Shown here: one piece after another, positions 32,375-43,147 of the stretch | How positions within the stretch are numbered: the stretch's first letter is position 1 | Layout: each line of letters opens with the position of its first letter | Assembly: GCA_036898135.1 (NCBI GenBank) | Contig: CM072525.1 | Coordinates: forward strand, 55,380,367-55,444,366 | Origin: Oncomelania hupensis | Taxonomy: Eukaryota; Mollusca; Gastropoda; Littorinimorpha; Pomatiopsidae | Direction of reading: 5' to 3' | Length of the DNA stretch: 64,000 nucleotides | Notes under the pieces: generated by a model | Seen by the model: only the letters and a program-made list of their open reading frames with translations | Databases searched by the model: none | What the model was told of the DNA's origin: nothing | Translations under genes and position numbers: made by a program

Positions 32375-33920
32375 GTGCAAGATGAGCACAGTCTCCGATT
32401 GTTTGCCACCTTAGCACACTGTGCGGCAACGATGAACGCCATTACCACCATAGGCGGCGACTTTAACTTGCCCGCTTTCAAATGGCGCACAGGAAACCTC
32501 AAGATCTCCATCTCCTACCCCGGCCTTCACAACCAGTTTTTAGACCTCACCCATGATCTCGACTTTAGCAGATGGTATCCTTCCCTACCAGGGGCGAGAA
32601 CACTCTAGACTTGTTCTTGACGAACAGCCTCTCCCTCGTGCCCCGCACTGAGAATCTTCCAGGTTTGTCAGACCACAATATAGTCTACATGGAGATGGAC
32701 ATTATCCACAGATTATGCGTCAGACCAGACGTCAAGTTCCCCTCTACAACAAAGCGGACTGGCCCTTTCTCCGCCGGCAACCTCTCAGACCTCATTATCA
32801 ACAGGTATGACGACCACAGCAATACCGAGGAAGTATGTCAAACACTAAAGGAAGGCATCGCTGACATAACAAAATACAAACCTTGGGTAGACTACGCCGC
32901 ACTACGCCTTATTAGAAAAAGGGATAGAGTAAACCAAAAAGTGGAAGAAGACTTGGTATTTTGATATACGTTCACAAGTCTGCAGGCTCAAAAGCGAAGT
33001 GTAGAGACGTCTCCGACGTGCCTTCTGGATCTATACAGAGAAGCTAACTGAGGACGAAGACGAATCTCCACGAGCAAATAAGTTTTAGGCTTTAATCAAG
33101 GCCAAACGCACTGAAGATGCCGGTGTTGCCCCTCTGAAAGTTGAAGGCAAGCTGCATACAGATGCCAAAGGCAGAGCGGAAGCACTCAACAGACAGTTTC
33201 TGTCAGCCTTCAGCTCCAAAATCAGCTGCTCCCTCGAAGAGTTCCATGTGAGGACTAACACATAGCTTGGCCCAGGTGCTCCCACCCTCAGCTCTATTGA
33301 AATACAAGAGGACTGTGTCAGAAAATTTTTGAAAACCCTCGACCCCAGCAAAACCCCAGGTCCAGATGGTATCAGCCCCATGATCCTGAAGGAGATTGCG
33401 GACGAGCTTGTCCCAGCCTTCACTGTATTGTATAGGTCATCCCTCAACATTGGCACTGTCCCACTAGATTGGCGATCCGCAAATGTTAGGTCAGTCTTCA
33501 ATAAAGGCAAACGCTACAGACCAGACAACTACCGCCCAATCTCCCTCACCTGCAGTCCATGCAAGTTTCTTCAACACATCATCGCAAGTCCGGTCATGAC
33601 CTTCGCGGAGGAGCACAATATGATCTGCCAAGATCAACATGGTTTCCAAAAGCTTCGATCTGTCATCTGTCGAGAGTCAGCTGCTAGGCCTTGTTGACGA
33701 GCTGACAGATGACCTTGAGTGTGGTAAACAGAGCGACGCCGTTGTCATGGACTTATCTAAAGTCTTCGCCAAAGTCTGCCCCGAACTGCTGATCCACAAA
33801 ATTGCACTGCTACGGTATCACGGGTCGGATAAATGACTGGATCTCAGGGTTTCTGAGCAACCGTCAACAAGCAGAGGGTTCCTACGAAGTCTGGATTCCC
33901 CCAAGGTTCTGATCTTGGGC
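32375..33920 (+). pseudogene. CR1/Jockey-like LINE endonuclease-RT pseudogene
   Basis: Successive broken frames encode a decayed LINE protein. 32375-32608 has the endonuclease motif GGDFNLPAFKW. 32572-32964 contains TLDLFLTNSLSLV and LSDHNIVYMEM (the SDH motif), then a linker to about 32964. 33329-33697 gives the RT start: KTPGPDGISPMILKEIADEL, SLNIGTVPLDWRSANV and NYRPISLTCSPCKF. 33639-33836 continues in another frame with VVMDLSKVFAKV, a degenerate RT motif A in which the usual aromatic and Asp positions are altered. Homology ends near FLSNRQQ, so the YADD and thumb are missing. At least three stops or frameshifts are needed to connect the parts. It is inactive. Confidence 0.82.
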
Positions 33921-33929
33921 TTTGCATAA

Positions 33930-34180
33930 GGGTAGCTGCAGTAGTATGTATCATTTATATAGCAGACGGGTAACTACAGTAGTATGTATCATATAAAGCA
34001 GAAAGGTAACTACAGCAGAATGTATCACAAATAGCAGAAGGGTACATGTAGCTACAGCAGTACGTATCATATATGGCAGAAAGGTAGCTACAGTAGTATG
34101 TATCCTATATTGCAGAAGGGTAGCTACGGCAGTATGAATACTATATTACAGAAGGGTAGCTACAGTAGTATGTATCATAT
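33930..34180. repeat. ~34-bp degenerate minisatellite
   Basis: About seven units built on GCAGAAGGGTAGCTACAGTA followed by GTATGTATCATATA, with spacing that varies by a few bases. The MITE at 34182 is inserted at a TA in its last unit. Confidence 0.82.
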
Positions 34181-34181
34181 A

Positions 34182-34574
34182 CAGGGTGTTCCAAAAGTCT
34201 TGGGCACATTTGAAGTCCCCATATCTCAATTACTATGAATGGTAGTAAGATAAAAGTTGTGCCATTTTAAAGCTAATTACCTTAAGCTAATTACCTTAAG
34301 TTTTTTGTAAAACTGTTGATTTTTTTTATTTTTTTTTCAGACCCATTAATGGCGTTCACTCAACCAGAAAATGCTGGGACGCGTTTGGCAAGAATTTGAC
34401 TATCGGCTTGATGTGTGTCGTGTGACCAATGGTGCTCACATTGAACATCTTTGAACATTCCATGTAAAAATTGAGATTACAAGCTTTCTGAATTTACCAG
34501 ATGCGTTTTTATATCCTTAATAGTTTCGGAAATATTCAATGTCAAAATGTGCCCAAGACTTTTGGAACACCCTG
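34182..34574 (+). mobile_element. 393-bp mariner-type MITE with TA target site
   Basis: The ends are perfect 30-bp inverted repeats (34182-34211 and 34545-34574) beginning CAGGGTGTTCCAAAAGTCTT. TA dinucleotides at 34180-34181 and 34575-34576 flank the element, the target duplication of Tc1/mariner (IS630-superfamily) transposons. Inside, a 27-codon frame (34371-34454) resembles the C-terminal end of such transposases. The element is therefore best explained as an internally deleted derivative of a full-length mariner, mobilised in trans. The identical TIRs suggest it is fairly young. Confidence 0.88.
34371..34454 (+). pseudogene. C-terminal remnant of a mariner-like transposase
   Basis: The 27-residue reading ends RVTNGAHIEHL and stop, with a preceding VWQEFDYRLDVC segment. 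This is the pattern I know from the last helix region of several Tc1/mariner-type transposases; it is not backed by a search. The catalytic DDE/D region is missing. It is in the right position and orientation, just upstream of the right TIR. Confidence 0.6.
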
Positions 34575-34579
34575 TATAT

Positions 34580-35955
34580 CGGGGATCCACTAAATTCTTT
34601 CCGAGGGTCCATTTTTCTTGGTTAATGCACCTGCGAACGGACTAAAAGTTTGATTAAAGACTTTATTATGGAAGTGGAAGGCAGTGCAATACTAACAATG
34701 TCGATGGGGAACCATTGGGAAAGCTTCATTGGGAATACTGAGTTGTATTTCCTGTTTCTACTCTATTAAATAGTTCTTCAGACCGGTCAATACTAGGAAA
34801 GAAAAACAAGTCGAGTAAGAGCCATTACTGCCAAAAGGAAGGTGTCTAACAAATAGGGTTTTAAAAAAAGCCCTAGCCAATAAGATTCTTCTTTTCATCA
34901 ATGACAAATAGCGTAGAAGCTACCTCAGTCAAATTTCTTCATTTAAACAAAAAAAGCCTACATAATTCTACAACCGATAAAAAAAACAGCGTGAAAAACG
35001 TCGTAAAGTCAATTACATACAATTATACGGGCAGATATAGAGAAGATAAAACCAACACAGAGTCGCCAGATAAAACTAAGCTCTTGAGTTAATTGTACAA
35101 TTCTTTCTGAAGGCCAAACAAGGCTACATGCGTAAATCTCTGGAAAGACAGCAATCACAACTAGTTATATTACAGAAAGCCGTTACTGATCATATTTATT
35201 TGCAATTATGAAGCCTTACTCTTTATTAATACTATTATTCGTATTACTTTTGTTTAGCCATGGCCAAAAATTATGTGATCTTTTCGACAAATACATTGCT
35301 CATGTCTGACAAACTGTCTCTTGACAATTAATCCAAAGAACCACAACGGATCAAATCTCTTTTTTAAAGCAATAAGTCTAACAAAGTAGCCCAATCGTCA
35401 GACAGGAAGAAACATTTGGGGAATTCAACATTTCACTGACATATGATTTGAGGAAATGGGTTTCAATTTAGACGTAGTTGTAGCAGACAGGCTTGATTGA
35501 GGAAAACGCCACTAATGATTATTTCAGACATTTTATTCATCATTTAAGTTGTATCGACCAGTGGGGCCAAAATCACTTTGTAACGACCTGTCAGTCAGTC
35601 ACCATGCAGTCGGAATGACATGTCTAGACTCTCCGTTAAGCTTGTTCCATCAAAGTCAAACTGAAAGTATGCTTTTAAACGTTACAGGAAATGTAGGAAA
35701 GAAAAAATAAAACTCATTCAAGAGGAAACTTTAGAGCATTTAGATTTCACATAATAAAAACACCCTTCAGTTTCTAGTAATAGGAAAGAAGAAATTGATA
35801 AAAGAAATAATTGCCAGAATTCAGATTTCACATAATAAGAAACATTCATTCGCTTCTCGTTACAGGAAAGAAGAAGAACAATAAAGGTAAAGGTGGAGTT
35901 TGGGACCTCACTTTTCTCTGGGTCAGCTTAAAGACAGAAGTGTCCATCTCCTCTC
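34580..35955. other. Unannotated AT-rich spacer
   Basis: I see no supported gene. Short sequence pieces such as CAGATTTCACATAATAA and GAAAGAAGAA recur between 35690 and 35880, suggesting an old local duplication of about 70-80 bp. Confidence 0.4.
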
Positions 35956-35959
35956 GCTC

Positions 35960-36777
35960 GCTGCCTGGACTACCTTCCCTTGCTGCCTGGACTACCCTTC
36001 CCTAGCTGCCTGGACTACCTTCTCTTGCTGCCTGGACTACCTTCCCTAGCTGCCTGGACTACCTTCCCTAGCTGCCTGGACTACCTTCCCTAGCTGCCTG
36101 GACTACCTTCCCTTGCTGCCTGGACTACCTTCCCTTGCTACCTGGACTACCTTCCCTAGGTGCCTGGACTACCTTCCCTTGCTGCCTGGACTACCTTCCC
36201 TAGCTGCCTGGACTACCTTCCCTTGCTGCCTGGACTACCTTCCCCTAGCTGCCTGGACTACCGTCCCTAGCTGCCTGGACTACCTTCCCTAGCTGCCTGG
36301 ACTACCTTCCCTTGCTGCATGGACTACCTTCCCTAGCTGCCTGGACTACCTTCCCTTGCTGCCTGGACTACCTTCCCTAGCTACCTGGACTACCTTCCCT
36401 AGCTGCCTGGACTACCTTCCCTAGCTGCCTGGACTACCTTCCCTAGCTGCCTGGACTACCTTCCCTTGCTGCCTGGACTACCTTCCCTAGCTGCATGGAC
36501 TACCTTCCCTTGCTGCCTGGACTACCTTCCCTAGCTGCCTGGACTACCGTCCCTAGCTGCCTGGACTACCTTCCCTAGCTGCCTGGACTACCTTCCCTTG
36601 CTGCATGGACTACCTTCCCTAGCTGCCTGGACTACCGTCCCTAGCTGCCTGGACTACCTTCCCTTGCTGCCTGGACTACCTTCCCTAGCTGCATGGACTA
36701 CCTTCCCTAGCTGCATGGACTACCTTCCCTAGCTACCTGAACTACCTTCCCTTGCTGCCTGGACTACCTTCCCTGGG
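35960..36777. repeat. 22-bp minisatellite, ~37 copies
   Basis: The unit is GCTGCCTGGACTACCTTCCC plus TA or TT. Variants include GCTGCATGG and ACCGTCCC. Variant order repeats: the ACCGTCCC-containing block near 36261 reappears near 36547, an offset of 286 bp (13 units), indicating a higher-order duplication. It is not a gene; all frames are periodic. Confidence 0.95.
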
Positions 36778-36916
36778 TCTAAATAGAGCCAGGTAACCAC
36801 TGACAGCTGTATGGGCTGGTGTGGTGCTCCTGTTTCCTTGTGTGTGTCCTTTGTATGGTCACCCATTCAAGTACTATCCCCGCTTGACGTTGCTTAAGGA
36901 AACATTTGTAGCGTGA

Positions 36917-36972
<56 letters not shown>

Positions 36973-36974
36973 AA
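36917..36974. repeat. (GAAA)n microsatellite
   Basis: About 58 bp of AAAG tetramers. Confidence 0.95.
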
Positions 36975-37439
36975 ATGTTGATAGGTTCAGAAAAAACATT
37001 ACCAACATGAAGGAAGGAAGGATGAGAAATGAAGTAAAGATTGTCAGACACATTTTCAAAACTGTCTATTAAAGATTTATCAGTAAATGAAATCAATGTA
37101 GTGTAGTGCAGGATACAATAGTTCTTCTTTGTACAAGATGGTCAACAGCACTGCCCTGGTTTAGGTTCTGTACTGCGGGAAATTCTGTGTTTTGTGTTAC
37201 TGCCACGAGGTAGATGGCTGCATTTACATTTAATTAATTTAATGGTGTGTACTTTCCGATTGTGTGACGTAATATGTATTATGAAGTTTTGGTGTTGTGG
37301 CGTCTTCTATTTTTAAAAAAATGCTTTGTTGTCCCTTTTATCGGGAAATTTTGGGCAGCCTCGCCTGGGGAAGGCGTAGTCGCAGCCTGTGGCGCGCCCA
37401 AACCCAACCTACCTAACATTAGTTGTGTCTTTTAAATTT

Positions 37440-37607
37440 TGCTGGGGAAGCAAACCGGAGTACCCGGAGAAAACCCCCGAGACGTTGCCCGAGTAGAAAG
37501 TAAATACTATTGGGAGAAACATAACACTCAGATGCAGGATCGATCCCACACCTGTGATGCGCCATTGGTTTCTGGCCCACTTGGCCACAACGCTCGCCTA
37601 TTGTGAA
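37440..37607 (-). mobile_element. tRNA-derived SINE (SINE-2)
   Basis: On the minus strand a tRNA-like head has A-box GTGGCCAAGTGG and B-box GGGATCGATCC. The body ends in GGGTTTTCTCCGGGTACTCC followed by GGTTT. The same body occurs on the minus strand at 62.23-62.36 kb behind a different tRNA-like head. No protein is encoded. Confidence 0.78.
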
Positions 37608-37848
37608 ATCTTATGTATCATAATATCTTATGATCGTAACATATTTTGTATTGTGACATCTTATGTATCATTCCATTTTATGTAATTTGACGGGTTTTGT
37701 ATTGTGACGTCTGATGAATTGTGACATCATATGTATTGGTAAAGTCTTATGTATTGTGACATCACATGTATTGCGACAATAATATGTTTTTTGACGTCTG
37801 GTGTGTTTGTGACATCGTATGTATCGTGACGTCGTATGTATTATGGCG
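37607..37848. repeat. ~18-bp degenerate repeat with TGACGTC motifs
   Basis: Units near TGTGACATCTTATGTATT repeat irregularly about a dozen times. TGACGTC occurs several times as a variant of TGACATC. No gene. Confidence 0.75.
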
Positions 37849-38029
37849 TGCTGATGGAGTGGGCTGTCGTAGGGCATGGCCAGTGTTTACATGCGGACTA
37901 CGTACCTGATTTCACGCGGTTACCTAAATCGCTGTTAGTGACGTTCTTCCATCAAATAAATGACCACTGGCATTCAACATGGCTGACCCGTTGTTCAGAT
38001 AAGAAAAGTTGCCGTTTCTCAATGAGAAG

Positions 38030-38131
<102 letters not shown>

Positions 38132-38154
38132 CAGGCAACCACCAAATAAGAGAA

Positions 38155-38255
38155 TTTTATTTAACAAAAGTAAAAGAGTAAACACTGGGTGTGCTTTTTT
38201 TATATCTTGCACTTGGAGCTTGAACAATATTAATAATAACAGTTTGTTTCAAACA
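38155..38255 (+). repeat. Dispersed repeat family D, copy 2
   Basis: TTATTTAACAAAAGTAAAAG, ATATCTTGCACTTGGAGCTT and GAACAATATTAATAATAACA align with 30190-30290. It lies between a (GA)n and an (AAT/AAC)n tract. Confidence 0.6.
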
Positions 38256-38257
38256 CA

Positions 38258-38424
<167 letters not shown>

Positions 38425-38600
38425 GTTCGTTTCAAACACGATGACCTCTCCAGACAGAGAAGGAGATCAAGAAAGAAAGAGACAGATAGACAGACAGAGA
38501 AACAGGCGGTGAGAATGAGAATTAAATAAACCCATTAAACTACTGATCTCTGAAATAAGAAAAGGCACATGCCAGAAAGAAAAAAAGAAAAAAAAAGATT

Positions 38601-38763
38601 TCTGTTATATAGCGCGCTTACAAGCTCAGAGAGTTTCTCAAGGCGCTGGCCCGTAATATCCAGCAATCACAAAATAGTTTACTGAAGTCAGGATTCGAAC
38701 TCACGTCGCCCAAGACGCACTCACACAAGTCGTGCGCTCTGACCACTGAGCTATCCACAGACA
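38601..38763 (-). mobile_element. Short tRNA-derived SINE with shared tail
   Basis: On the minus strand the head is GGATAGCTCAGTGGTCAGAG (A-box) and GAGTTCGAATCCTGAC (B-box). The short body runs to GCCAGCGCCTTGAGAAACTC, then AGCTTGTAAGCGCGCTATATAA. The tail is related to that of SINE-1, but the head and body differ. Total length is about 163 bp. Confidence 0.8.
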
Positions 38764-38852
38764 TACGAAGACAATGCCTGTGCTACAACACAAACAATAC
38801 AACACTGATTGGTCAACATCCATACAGACGGGTTGAAAGACGGAGAGCATTA

Positions 38853-38968
38853 TACAACCTCCAAAACTAGTGATATCTCAAAGCAGAAAGAGAGGTTAAC
38901 AGTCAAACAATACAACCTCCAAAACTAGTGATATCTTAAAGTACAAAGAGAGGTTAACAGTCAAACAG
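38853..38968. repeat. Tandem duplication, 58-bp unit x2
   Basis: Units starting TACAACCTCCAAAACTAGTG at 38853 and 38911, differing at about four positions. Confidence 0.9.
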
Positions 38969-39075
38969 ACAGAGACACTAACAAACAACCAAACAACGGA
39001 CAAACGCTAAAACTCCAAACAACTTCCATCTCCAAGCAGAGAGATTGGTTGGCACTTACTATGTACAGCGCTTGT

Positions 39076-39142
39076 AGAAGTGGGATACTCCAGAAGTGGG
39101 ATACTCCAGAAGTGGGATACTCCAGAAGTGGGATACTCCAAG
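39076..39142. repeat. 16-bp minisatellite x4
   Basis: Four units of GAAGTGGGATACTCCA. Confidence 0.92.
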
Positions 39143-39422
39143 GCAAGCGGAAAGTCGTACTCCAACTTTAGCTTAGCTCTTGTCGTGATGCTGAAACATA
39201 CAATAATGCACTTTTGACCACACACCACAGCAAACATAATCACACATTAACGACTGACACCACTTGGTCATTACCACATAACAAGTTGAAACGTACAGTA
39301 ACGCACGTCATCTCACGGTTACCATACAACACACCACACATGATCACAAATTAATGCAAGTGTAGGCCACTCACACACACTGCAGTCGTTATTGTCAAAA
39401 GGTACAAAAAACCAGCACACTA

Positions 39423-39423
<1 letters not shown>

Positions 39424-39482
<59 letters not shown>
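39424..39482. repeat. (ACT)n microsatellite
   Basis: About 58 bp of ACT repeats just upstream of a LINE fragment. Confidence 0.95.
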
Positions 39483-39504
39483 CATTATTATTTATTATTA
39501 AAAT

Positions 39505-39890
39505 TGCATTTCCTATACCCAGCAAGTCACTAACGACGAGGTCCGAAAAACCATCACACAAGCCATTGGATATGAAATGCTCACAGTCGTGAAGAAACGG
39601 AAATTCCGATGGTCAGGCCACGTCACCAGAGCACCAGGCCTTGCAAAGATCATTCTGCAAGGCACGGTACAATGAGGCAGAAGAAGAGGGAGACAGAAAA
39701 AGAGGTGGGAGGACAATATGCGAGAATGGACTGGCTTGTCACTGAGCGAAGCCATGAGGGTTGCCGAGGACAGAGAAAAATTGAGCACGCTGGTTAAACG
39801 ATCATCTGTGGTGACCCAACGACTTTAGAGTTACGGGATAGGATAGGATAATATAGGATAGGACAGGACAGGATAGGATAGGATGGGATT
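39505..39890 (+). mobile_element. RTE-like LINE 3' fragment
   Basis: The C-terminal protein region is visible across frames (FRWSGHVTRAPGLAK, KKRWEDNMREWTGLSLSE), starting in the FPIPSKSLTTRSEKP-encoding equivalent of YTQHITNDEV. The GGATA tail is long here, at about 39835-39890, with AGGACAGGACA variants. The copy is 5'-truncated near 39505 and out of frame. Confidence 0.86.
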
Positions 39891-39892
39891 AT

Positions 39893-39925
39893 AATTGCTC
39901 AGCGTTTTACCAGCTCAAGAGCTGC
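39893..39925 (-). mobile_element. Very short SINE tail fragment
   Basis: GCGTTTTACCAGCTCAAGAG followed by CTGC is the reverse of the SINE-1 end GCAGCTCTTGAGCTGGTAAA. It is joined directly to the LINE tail. Confidence 0.55.
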
Positions 39926-39929
39926 AGCA

Positions 39930-40780
39930 TGAACAACACCCGCGTCGCCATTATCGTCGCCTTCGTCATCGTCAACATCATGAACAACAACAACATGCGG
40001 GAAAAAAAATCTATCCACAAATTGTCTGGCTGGCAATAGAAACAGGAAGGAGCCTAACGTTTGAGATTTGAAAGCCAATACCAGTTTTGAAATCTAGGTT
40101 GCAGTCTTCACAAGAACCTCTAATGCCAATACATGAAAATATTTTCTTCTTCTTCTTTCCTTTAAGGTGCCGCTTTCCAGCTTCAACATCTTCAAGATTC
40201 TGCATCCAACTATAAATATTAAAACATATAGAACTATTACACAGACAGACAGGAATACGTGATGCACAGATAGAGATACCAACAAGTCTGGGACAAAAAA
40301 CCCAACTATCATTACAACGCGTTATGAAATGGGACACCCGTTGTTATAAAGGTCAATGGCCTTGCTTAGGGCCGCCCCAGAGATCAGATCGAGGCTGTCT
40401 AAGTATAAATATGAAGCAGAAATACCGACCCACTCTAAAAGTGCAAATGTAGACACTATCTTCAAAATCTAAATTGGATTATAAATACCATCCTATTTCA
40501 CAAAAGTGAAAATAAAATCAATCAATACAAAAGACGAACAAGATCGCCTAATTTAGAAATGTGCGACCAGATTGCAACGTTCACCCAGACGTACTGTACA
40601 ATCATACTGTACACATGCTGTACAAACAATAAGCTGTACATATACACACAAACTATACAGATACAATGTAAAGTAAAGATGATGCTATACAAAGGTCAAT
40701 AACAAGCTGACGTGAAATAATGACGTCAACTACTAGCACAACTTCAGCTTTGGTTCACTACAGCCAACTCTTGCCAATTC
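39930..40780. other. Unannotated spacer
   Basis: I see no supported gene. GTACA-type words recur around 40595-40650 without clear periodicity. Confidence 0.4.
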
Positions 40781-40783
40781 TTA

Positions 40784-40784
<1 letters not shown>

Positions 40785-40814
<30 letters not shown>

Positions 40815-40998
40815 CTTCTTCCTTCCTTCCTTCCTTCCTTCCTTCTTCCTTCTTCTTCTTCTTCTTCTTCTTCTTCTTCTTCTTCTTCTTCTTCCTCCTC
40901 CTCCTCCTCTTTTTCCGTCGTGGTCGTGAAAGGTCTTCGTCCCGCCTTCGTCGTCGTTGTCTTCTTATTCTTCTTCTTCTTTTTCTCTCTCTCCCCTC

Positions 40999-41066
<68 letters not shown>

Positions 41067-41154
41067 GTCGTCGTCGTCGTCGTCGACGTCGTCATCGTCA
41101 TCATTATCATCATGTTTTACACCATCTTCTCCTCCACCCCCACCCCTGATCTAT

Positions 41155-41208
<54 letters not shown>

Positions 41209-41215
41209 TCAGCAT
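40785..41215. repeat. (TTC)n and (ATC)n trinucleotide cluster
   Basis: (TTC)n with TTCC variants at about 40785-40915, (ATC)n at 41000-41066 shading into GTC, and a second (ATC)n at 41152-41207. Long Ser, Ile, Met, Glu or Phe frames across this interval are repeat translations. Confidence 0.95.
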
Positions 41216-41539
41216 CATCAACATCATCATCATCTCAACATCATCATCCTTCTCAACCTCCCACTTCCCGGACACCGTCGACCCATCCCTACCATCAATC
41301 CATCAGCACTGAGGTGTGCTAAGATGGGTCTACGTCTCTTTGCAACATGATGGCTAAAACATTCAGCATTGTTGCTACTACCATTTCGCTACATCCACGT
41401 CATGCCAACTTTCCTGTCGCATAACACAACGCCACATAGGAAAACTTATCACTTGAGGTTTCTAGTAGGTAAAATCTTACATTTGAAATAGGCCTACGTA
41501 AGCTGGAGTTCTGAGTACTCGACCCAACTACTGCCACAA

Positions 41540-41968
41540 GATGCGGATGGTTCGAGAGTGATACCCAGGCTGCCTCAAATACTCCTGAAAGATGCGGATG
41601 ATTCGAGAGTGATACCCAGGCTGCCTCAAATACTCCTGAAAGATGCGGATGATTCGAGAGTGATACCCAGGCTGCCTCAAATACTCCTGAAAGATGCGGA
41701 TGATTCGAGAGTGATACCCAGGCTGCCTCAAATACTCCTGAAAGATGCGGATGATTCGAGAGTGATACCCAGGCTGCTTCGAGAGTGATACCCAGGCTGC
41801 CTCAAATACTCCTGAAAGATGCGGATGATTCGAGAGTGATACCCAGGCTGCCTCAAATACTCCTGAAAGATGCGGATGATTCGAGAGTGATACCCAGGCT
41901 GCCTCAAATACTCCTGAAAGATGCGGATGATTCGAGAGTGATACCCAGGCTGCCTCAAATACTCCTGA
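41540..41968. repeat. 51-bp minisatellite, ~8 copies
   Basis: The unit begins GATGCGGATGATTCGAGAGT and ends CTCAAATACTCCTGAAA. One rearranged copy near 41770-41795 repeats only the GATTCGAGAGTGATACCCAG part. Fifty-one is divisible by three, so one frame on each strand is open through the array (for example PRLPQILLKDADDSRVI). There is no upstream gene structure to support coding. Confidence 0.95.
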
Positions 41969-42029
41969 GAAATCTGACCTTGACCCGCTGGCAGTGGTGG
42001 AAATTGTGTAAACATGTCAGCTTTTAATA

Positions 42030-42615
42030 GCGCCAGTCAACATCAGCGCACCTGACGTTAAGCAAAAATTAATGATAAGAGAAATGCCGTGACGACTTTT
42101 CTGCTTGCTGCGGCTGATCAAACATGGCGTACACCACTCAAATATCCCGTCAGGGCGTCAACACTCAAATATCCCGTCAGGGCGTCAATATTAGGATGTG
42201 CAAAGAGATAGGTTAAGTAATTGATTGGGGTTTGCTACACCGCAAATATGTAGTGCTCCTACCAAGCGCGTGGCTGAGACTGGGAGAGAGGCAAACGTAG
42301 TGTCAGTTACGCAGTGTTCTACTGTACAGCCTGTTCGGTGCGGCAATAAGGACCATTCATATCATATCACATGAGAGATGAGCTATTGGTCTTTTTCGCT
42401 CCAAACATGTAATGTCTTTATTGTGTGGACAGGCCAACTGTTTGTGGACATTGTATGCTTCACCATTAAGTTGCTGTGCATTTTATGGCACTCCATTTTA
42501 GATCTCACTGCGCAAATGTATTGTTCTATTGAAGTGAAATACAATCTGAGTGTTGAGACTTGATGATCTGCGCTCTTCTGTTTAATATTCCTCAACGTGT
42601 GAACAGACATTCAAT
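42030..42615. other. Unannotated spacer with a 26-bp direct duplication
   Basis: ACTCAAATATCCCGTCAGGG plus CGTCAA occurs twice at about 42136-42190. No gene is supported elsewhere in the interval. Confidence 0.4.
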
Positions 42616-42621
42616 GAAACC

Positions 42622-42690
42622 GGTCCTGATTTGGCTCGGAAGAGTCCGCTGGACCTAAAGCAACAATAAATCAATCAATCAATTCAATGA
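42622..42690 (+). repeat. Hairpin-tail family C, 3' end copy
   Basis: GGTCCTGATTTGGCTCGGAA and AGTCCGCTGGACCTAAAGCA match 23575-23620, here followed by an AATCA-type tail (AATAAATCAATCAATCAATTC). The different short-repeat tails of the two copies mark the true 3' end. Confidence 0.75.
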
Positions 42691-42765
42691 AAGATTGATT
42701 GATGAAGCGCTGGTTTGACCTACCTAGTCAAGTGCTTACTTCAGCCTTATATGACCATGAGTAGG

Positions 42766-43060
42766 GGTGTCGGATAGCGCAGTGGTTGGAGCACTCGCTA
42801 CTGTGTCGCAAGTTAAGCACCGTCTAGTGCGGTTAGCACTTGGATGGGTGACCCCAAAACGTGAAGCGACAAATAACAACGCCCCCAGTTGACTCAACTG
42901 TGACTGAGTACCTACTCTCTTAAGGGTGGGGAAGGTAAAGCAGCGAGGGAGAGAGATGGGCATCACCCTCATTACGCTGGCCCAAGATAAGTGTGATCTC
43001 CAACATCACGCTCCCCTACGGCCACAAGGATATGGGACCACCTTTACCTTTACCTTTACA
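42766..43060 (+). mobile_element. SINE with tRNA-like start and 5S-rRNA-like segment
   Basis: The sequence GTGTCGGATAGCGCAGTGGT near 42770 resembles a tRNA A-box region. At 42811-42853 AGTTAAGCACCGTCTAGTGC then GGTTAGCACTTGGATGGGTG and ACC closely follow the internal-promoter region of eukaryotic 5S rRNA. A body of about 170 bp follows (CTCTCTTAAGGGTGGGGAAG, CCTCATTACGCTGGCC) and the end is a CTTTAC repeat at about 43034-43058. The 5S similarity makes this a SINE3-like or composite element; it is too short and diverged to be a functional 5S gene. Confidence 0.75.
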
Positions 43061-43147
43061 TGACCAGCCCTCAACCACCCAGTGCTGGAACTTGCATCAA
43101 CTGTCAATCTCGCCACCCTAAACCTCCCACCCCCTTCACCCTCCTTA

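Noticed and set aside
42811..42853. 5S rRNA gene
   Set aside because: Only about 43 bp resemble 5S and both flanks belong to a repeat with a CTTTAC tail.
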